Below are positions 58,405-64,000 of a stretch of DNA of 64,000 nt, one piece after another. Within the stretch, counting starts at the first letter, position 1. Every line of letters begins with the position of its first letter. Below the pieces are notes generated by a model. That model was not told the DNA's origin. It did no database searches and worked only from the letters and a program-made list of their open reading frames with translations. The position numbers and the translations under genes are program-made. This DNA is from Limnoperna fortunei (lineage: Eukaryota > Mollusca > Bivalvia > Mytilida > Modiolidae): positions 25,755,714 through 25,819,713 of the forward strand of contig OX104122.1 in assembly GCA_944474755.1 (NCBI GenBank). The letters run 5' to 3'.

Positions 58405-59126
58405 GTAAGTCGGAGCATTTCTTAATACATGCTGTATGTTTTACAGGTTTTTGTGCATGATCTTTAAGATTAACATATGATATCTATAACACAAACAGGA
58501 AGTAACCCTTTGATACAACAGATTTCAACTGAAAACAATGACAAGAAAGATTCAGGGTACATGTACATTAGACTCAATCTGCTGGGGTAAAGTTGACCAA
58601 CTGCAAGAGGCAAGAGAATAATTTATTACCTGTTATAATAGAAAGATTGTGCCCGACTCAAAATCCAGTGTTACATTAGATGGTGCACTTGGCTTATGGC
58701 ATAATAAGATCAGTTTTACATGATACTAGGAATTTGACACAGATTGACAATTCAGTGAGATACATGTAAGTTTACAATCTACTGAAATGGTGGCACTAGA
58801 CTTTACTTGCCTATTCTCAATAGTACACTTTACTATTAGCTTAAGTGGATCTTGTGCATCCATCCTTCCACGATGTCTAAGCAAACCCCTTTACTTGACC
58901 TATCTACTTATTTTGCATCTGCGCTAGCCAAGGATTATGATCGTAACCCTTGGCCAATGAAGATGCTTATTTTGTAACAATAGTGAAAATTAAATGCTAA
59001 TCTGATATTTTTTTTAAAATAATTTACTTACAGGTCTGTTATAAAGTTCAAAGTGTGGATAATGTTTAGATGCTAATAGTCTAGCCTACCCTTGGCCACA
59101 CTGTGTATGTGGATAGGCTAGGATTT
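58405..59126. other. XRN1 intron 2, left part
   Basis: No further feature recognised apart from the short inverted repeat at its right end. Confidence 0.6.
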
Positions 59127-59243
59127 GATTTCACAAAAAGTCGTAAGTGTAAACTCTATCGTAAGTTCTGATGTCACAGTGGATTTCGCTTTGATGTTAC
59201 AGCACTTTCAATAGATTTTACACTTACGATTTTTTGTGAAATC
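59127..59243. repeat. Foldback MITE in XRN1 intron 2
   Basis: GATTTCACAAAAAGTCGTAA plus GTGTAAACTCTATCG is mirrored by CAATAGATTTTACACTTACG plus ATTTTTTGTGAAATC; arms about 36 bp. Confidence 0.85.
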
Positions 59244-59456
59244 GACTGCTGGGCTGTAAGTTATGTAGAGTTATTGATAGCATGGTTAAGACATCCGGTG
59301 TTTGATAATAAATCTGAAGATAATTTATAGTTGTACATTTTTGTCATGTGATCATATATAATGTTCTTGTATACAATAAAATAACGATTAGATATGTATG
59401 TACATGTATAGATTTTTTTAGAACAATTATCCAACCAATCACAATCTATGTTTCAG

Positions 59457-59557
59457 TTTTTGTATCGTATCATAAAACCCCGAAAAGTATTCTTCATGGC
59501 TATTGACGGAGTTGCACCAAGAGCAAAGATGAATCAACAGAGAGGAAGAAGATTCAG
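59457..59557 (+). CDS. XRN1: XRN1, coding exon 3
   Basis: 33 codons plus two bases, acceptor TTTCAG, donor CAG|GTATAA. It reads [20 protein letters not shown] then [14 protein letters not shown]86 is a metal ligand. K93, Q97, R100 and R101 form the basic pocket that recognises the 5' phosphate of the RNA; all are present. Confidence 0.97.
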
Positions 59558-60106
59558 GTATAACCCCCCAATAAATATTTTAGTTACCTTATTTAAAAAA
59601 AAAATTACATTTATATACTGGTAGGTAATTAATATTTACATCATTTAAAATGCACATAAATTTATTCAATTTTCCTATTTCCTTATTAATATATGAACTA
59701 ATTCCAATTAAAAATGAATCTTGCACTGGCTCCCTCTTTTTGTTGTACCGTTGTGAAGCTCTAACTAACAACTTCCCATTTCAGGTCATCTTAGATTGAA
59801 CTTTTGATATAAATATGATCAAATGAAAAATGATGGCATCCCTTAAAAATTTACCAATCAAACGGAACCTTTTATCATTACTTCGGTACATTGATGACAG
59901 ACGTACAATGGTAAGTTTGGTAAATGCCAGAGAGATGCAGAATAATAATAGAGTATTCATTTACACCAAAGGTGGTTCTAGCTGATTTTTCTTGACATAA
60001 AAGTTCAGTCTGAGTTGACCAATAATGGGATGTTGTAAGATCTTCTTGTCATCCAAAACAAAAGGATGTGAGCGAGTGAGCGAGTGCATATAACAGTGAA
60101 GAATAA

Positions 60107-60521
60107 TAGGTTCTTTCATACGTTTTTGGGAAAGACCGGTTGATCTTTCACGAGTGATAGAAATTTTATGTCTTTTGGCGAGTGGAGCGCAGCGGAACGA
60201 GCCAAAAGACATAAAAATTTCTATCACGAGTGAAAGATCACACGGGCTTTCACAAAAGCGCATGAAAGTACCTATTTCTTCCGTAAACCAACAACTTTCA
60301 CATCGCTATATCCTATAGACTCTCCATTGCTTTAGACTCCATTGTCTCTGCCGTCCAATCAGAACGCGGTAACAAGAACGTCAAAAAAGAACGTTGTTAT
60401 GCTTCCATAACAACGTTCTTGTTTCTTGCGTTTTGACTGGATCACGCAGCAAGTACAGATGTGTGCGCGTGAGCTCATCTGTACTGGGTCATCTGTACCA
60501 GAAATCGGCCATTTACGGAAG
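60107..60521. mobile_element. Composite MITE (GGTTCTTTCATACG family), copy B
   Basis: 60107-60273 is itself a palindrome: TAGGTTCTTTCATACGTTTT ... TGTCTTTTGGCGAGTGGAGC / CGAGCCAAAAGACA ... GCATGAAAGTACCTA. The core bounded by TTCTTCCGTAAA and TTTACGGAAGAA follows at about 60275-60521, in the opposite orientation to copy A. It lies in XRN1 intron 3. Confidence 0.8.
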
Positions 60522-60826
60522 AATAAATTGATTTGTATGTAGGTGTATGTGTTCACATAATCTGTTCACTTACCCTCCTTGACAATCACAGTAGTGTAAT
60601 CTTCCTTGCAACAAATACTTGTACATGTGTATCAGCATAAAGAATGGTGTTTAATAGTATTGTTATTTGTTTATTAAATCAATAACTTCACCTGCTCCCC
60701 ATTAGTAAGTGAACAGCTAATTACACAAGCTTAGTGCCAGCAATCAAATCACTAGACTGAAAGTTGAACCTGTCAATCAAGCAAGCACTACATGACAGTT
60801 TATAAATATAATGTCTTGATTTACAG

Positions 60827-60924
60827 ATCTGCAAGGGAAGCTGAAGAGTGTGAGAGAAAAGCCAAAGAATCTGGAGAGATTCTACCTCCAGAAAAAAGAT
60901 TTGATTCAAACTGTATAACACCAG
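60827..60924 (+). CDS. XRN1: XRN1, coding exon 4
   Basis: One base, 32 codons and one base, acceptor TTACAG, donor CCAG|GTATGT. It reads SAREAEECERKAKESGEILP then PEKRFDSNCITP. The helical, charged stretch varies between species, while FDSNCITPG is conserved. A minisatellite begins about ten bases after the donor. Confidence 0.96.
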
Positions 60925-60934
60925 GTATGTTATT

Positions 60935-61755
60935 ATAGTGAATCTTCTATTCTGACAATGTCCAGTTGTGGGTCTCCTGTTATGACAATTCCCAGGCAGT
61001 GAGTCTTCTATTCTGACAATGTCCAGCTGTGGGTCTCCTGTTATGACAATTCCCAGGCAGTGAGTCTTCTATTCTGACAATGTCCAGCTGTGGGTCTCCT
61101 GTTATGACAATTCCCAGGCTGTAAGTCTTCTATTCTGACAATGTCCAGTTGTGGGTCTCCTGTTATGACAATTCCCAGGTAGTGAATCTTCTATTCTGAC
61201 AATGTCCAGCTGTGGGTCTCCTGTTATGACAATGTCCAGGTAGTGAATCTTCTATTCTGACAATTTCCAGTTGTGGGTCTCTTGTTATGACAATTCCCAG
61301 GCAGTGAGTCTTCTATTCTGACAATGTTCAGTTGTGGGTCTCCTGTTATGACAATTCCCAGGTAGTGAATCTTCTATTCTGACAATGTCCAGCTGTGGGT
61401 CTCCTGTTATGACAATTCCCAGGTAGTGTATCTTCTATTCTGACAATGTCCAAGTTGTGGGTCTCCTGTTATGACAATTCCCAGCCAGTGATTCTTCTAT
61501 TCTGACAATGTCCAGTTGTGGGTCTCCTGTTATGACAATTCCCAGGTAGTGTATCTTCTATTCTAACAATGTCCAGCTGTGGGTCTCCTGTTATGACAAT
61601 GTCCAGGTAGTGAATCTTCTATTCTGACAATTTCCAGTTGTGGGTCTCTTGTTATGACAATTCCCAGGCAGTGAGTCTTCTATTCTGACAATGTCCAGTT
61701 GTGGGTCTCCTGTTATGACAATTCCCAGGCAGTGAGTCTTCTATTCTAACATTGA
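60935..61755 (+). repeat. Minisatellite, 60-61 bp unit, 13 copies, in XRN1 intron 4
   Basis: Unit: CTTCTATTCTGACAATGTCC, AGTTGTGGGTCTCCTGTTAT, GACAATTCCCAGGCAGTGAGT. Two variant units (with GACAATGTCCAGGTAGTGAA and TTTCCAGTTG) recur as a block at about 61217 and 61580, a higher-order repeat of about 363 bp. The array starts about ten bases after the exon 4 donor. Confidence 0.95.
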
Positions 61756-61968
61756 ACAGGTAGTTGTTTTTCCCATTCACACATTGCACAGGTAGTAGGC
61801 CTACCAATTACAAATGCCCAAGAATTGGGTATACATGAGTGTTCATGTTGATAGATTTTAGCAGCTTAAATGGAAAGCAAATGAAATTTTGTTGAAAGGT
61901 GAGATGATTGTAAATAAATATTTGTGTCATAAAAATCATACTTTTATTGCAATAAAAGGTATATTACG

Positions 61969-62215
61969 AGGGGTCTCGGTGGCGGAGTGATTAAGGTAGT
62001 CTACTGTGATCAAGCGATCTGCAACACTGAGTTTGGGGCTTCAAGTCTCACTGTAGGCAGGGTGATATTGACTCCAATCTTAATTTAAAAGGATTGCCAG
62101 TTTTCCTACCGAAGGTCATATGTTTTCTACTTGTCCTCCGGCTTCCTTCCCAGTAAAAACTGGACGCCATGATATAGCTGAAAAATTGCTGAAAGTGACG
62201 TTAAACATCGATCAA
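61969..62215 (+). mobile_element. tRNA-derived SINE, full length, in XRN1 intron 4
   Basis: Head GGGGTCTCGGTGGCGGAGTG, decayed B box (GGGGCTTCAAGTCTC), body, and 3' domain ending GAAAAATTGCTGAAAGTGAC. Same orientation as XRN1. Confidence 0.85.
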
Positions 62216-62528
62216 AACAATCAAAGCAAAAACAGGTTTATTGCAGTATGTATCATCTAGTCCTGGAAAATAATAGAATGCAGGGGCACTGTACTCTGTT
62301 TTATTATCTAGAGTGTACTTTGAGGAACATTGTTCAGTTCTAATATCAGTAGACCTAATGAGGTAACTTGCATTTTAAATTTTAACAACCCAATGAAATT
62401 TACAAGTGCTTAATTCCTGAAGCAGGAAATTGCAGTCTACAAGGACTGAAACCTTTAAGTTAGAGTAAATCACTGTAATACAATATGAGTAGTCCTGGGT
62501 TATTCTTATGACACTTATATATTTTCAG

Positions 62529-62638
62529 GCACAGAATTCATGGCAAAACTCCATGAGCACTTGAAATACTTTGTAGTACATAAGATTTCCACAGATCCAT
62601 TATGGCATGGAAGAAGGATATACTTGTCAGGACATGAG
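62529..62638 (+). CDS. XRN1: XRN1, coding exon 5
   Basis: Two bases completing G136, then 36 codons, acceptor TTTCAG, donor GAG|GTAACC. It reads TEFMAKLHEHLKYFVVHKIS and ends IYLSGHE, matching the family. Confidence 0.97.
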
Positions 62639-62734
62639 GTAACCTAGCAACAGTATACCTCATTCCTAAAAGGCTATGATAGTTGTCTCATTTACAATTA
62701 AAAGGACAATGATAATTATTGTATTTTGATATTT

Positions 62735-62915
62735 ATATCCCCGCTTTGAAGAAGAGGTGGGTATACTGGTTTACCTCGGTCCGTCCGTCCTTCCGTCCGC
62801 AACATAAATTTAGTAACAGTTTTCTCAGCAACTAGGTATATACTTATCTCAACCACTTGAAATTTTATGTGACCTCTCCATGTGGTCCTATGTTGCAAGT
62901 ACAGATTTCAGGTGT
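62735..62915 (-). repeat. Dispersed bivalve-type repeat with GTCCGTCC run
   Basis: ATCCCCGCTTTGAAGAAGAG, GTGGGTATACTGGTTTACCT, then CGGTCCGTCCGTCCTTCCGT. The following text about TTTCTCAGCAACTAGG and CATGTGGTCCTATGTTGCAA is typical of this family. The left border GTATATCCCCGC is a common element end. Orientation is nominal. Confidence 0.65.
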
Positions 62916-63553
62916 GTCGCATATCTACTTCCTTTTATACTGGTTTAAATGAAAACAACACAAATTTCAATCAGCTGTAATCCATCAAACACAACATGAT
63001 TGGTGTGTGTCAAAAATATAACAAAACAATTACAGTTCTCTCTTAATGAAAGAAACTTTCAGATTTGTATATAAACCCTCATGGGGGTTGTTTCCTTTGG
63101 GCAAGACCTTTAATAACAACCCATCCATTATGGTTTGCAAATCAGAAGAAAGGTCCTTACATGTATATTAATTTATGTAGCAAAGACTGCATAGATCAGC
63201 ATTAACAACTTTCTCTCTATTTTTTTCTTTATTTTCTTTTGTTTTCTGTGATTTTTTAGTTTTTGTGATTGAACATGTTCTTCTGCCTTTTTGCATGATT
63301 TGTAGTTCTCTTGTTTTAATTGCTTAAATGAACTGTTATGGTTGTGTTTGAATTATCTCCCCTTCTTATATATTTTGTATATTTTGGTATATTTGGTATA
63401 TGAAATGAAAAGTGTAGTAATATGTTTATGAGATCACTCAATCTGGTAATCGTATTAATCAGATGAATTGTTTTAACACATTTTGAAAACAGTAAAAAAG
63501 AATTGAACAAAATACCAAAACACTGTTCTAATAACCTTGTTTACTTTATTTAG
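62916..63553. other. XRN1 intron 5, right part
   Basis: AT-rich intron; no further feature seen. Confidence 0.6.
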
Positions 63554-63664
63554 ACTCCAGGAGAAGGAGAGCACAAAATTATGGACTTTATCAGAATGGA
63601 GAGGTCCAGGTCAGGTTATGATCAGAACACACGACATTGTTTATATGGATTAGATGCTGATTTG
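63554..63664 (+). CDS. XRN1: XRN1, coding exon 6 (last in window)
   Basis: 37 codons, phase 0, acceptor TTTAG, donor [23 protein letters not shown] holds E176 and E178, and LYGLDADL holds D206 and D208, which complete the metal-binding set seen in this window. The last catalytic aspartate (near 292 in the family) lies in a later exon beyond the edge. Confidence 0.97.
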
Positions 63665-63879
63665 GTAAGTAAGACTTGGAATTATTTTTGAAGTTATTGT
63701 TGGACTGCCATGGTTATATGGAATAAATAAGTGTTTTAGGTTGTTCCATTATGGCAAGTAGGGTGGTTCTTCATGTTTTATGTTTTAATGGAAGATACAG
63801 ACCAAATAAATTAATTTCATTATAAGGGACTTCATGGACAGAGTTGTTAGGGTACATAATCATCTTTTTATACCAAACT

Positions 63880-64000
63880 TGTTTGGGTGGGTATATAGGA
63901 ATCACCCTGTCTGTCCGTCTGTCTACATCCCTTGTAAGTGCAACTCGTCCTTAACCGCTTGATGAAATTTAATTAAACTTAGCATAAAGGAACTACATTA
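63880..64000 (+). repeat. Dispersed repeat, inverted relative of 2.7-3.0 kb
   Basis: CTTGTTTGGGTGGGTATATA, GGAATCACCCTGTCTGTCCG and CATCCCTTGTAAGTGCAACT are the complement of the 2865-2970 copy. It is cut by the window edge. Confidence 0.7.

Overview
The window is nuclear DNA of an animal, most likely a bivalve mollusc. It is AT-rich, its genes are split by GT-AG introns, and roughly a dozen copies of one tRNA-derived SINE of the kind abundant in molluscs are spread across it, with LINE debris, MITE-like foldbacks, minisatellites and long tetranucleotide tracts. The species cannot be fixed from the sequence alone. Nothing looks bacterial, no CRISPR array is present, and I recognised no viral gene.

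Two host genes are supported. On the minus strand, 26949-26490 is a first coding exon with a signal peptide and the N-terminal agrin (NtA) domain; it ends in phase 1 at a good splice donor, so the gene runs leftwards. At 402-192, also on the minus strand, a second exon starts with its own ATG just after an in-frame stop, encodes a basic cytoplasmic stretch followed by one membrane helix, and ends in the same phase. I propose it is the alternative first exon of a transmembrane agrin, as known for vertebrate agrin; the shared downstream exons would lie beyond the left edge. On the plus strand, 50853-63664 holds the first six coding exons (209 codons) of XRN1, the cytoplasmic 5'-3' exoribonuclease, with active-site residues D35, D86, E176, E178, D206 and D208 in place; the gene continues past the right edge.

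Layout: 0.4-26.5 kb, between the two putative agrin first exons, is filled with SINEs, three minisatellites, a nested pair of TIR elements (13.9-15.6 kb), two LINE 3' fragments and several foldbacks. 27-50.8 kb is the intergenic stretch between agrin and XRN1, which diverge from each other. It holds a Mutator-like transposase relic (29.2-30.5 kb), a nearly complete but frameshifted LINE (32.6-36.5 kb), a LINE nested in another LINE (about 40.4-45.2 kb), tRNA-like sequences and a small exon for a PHD-like zinc finger (49.1 kb). 50.9-64 kb is XRN1; its first intron contains a 3.56-kb palindrome built from two inverted copies of a TIR element, and its fourth intron a 60-bp minisatellite starting right after the splice donor.

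The best candidate for something undescribed is the pair of phase-matched agrin first exons (secreted versus transmembrane) in a mollusc. The large palindrome with a datable SINE insertion comes second.
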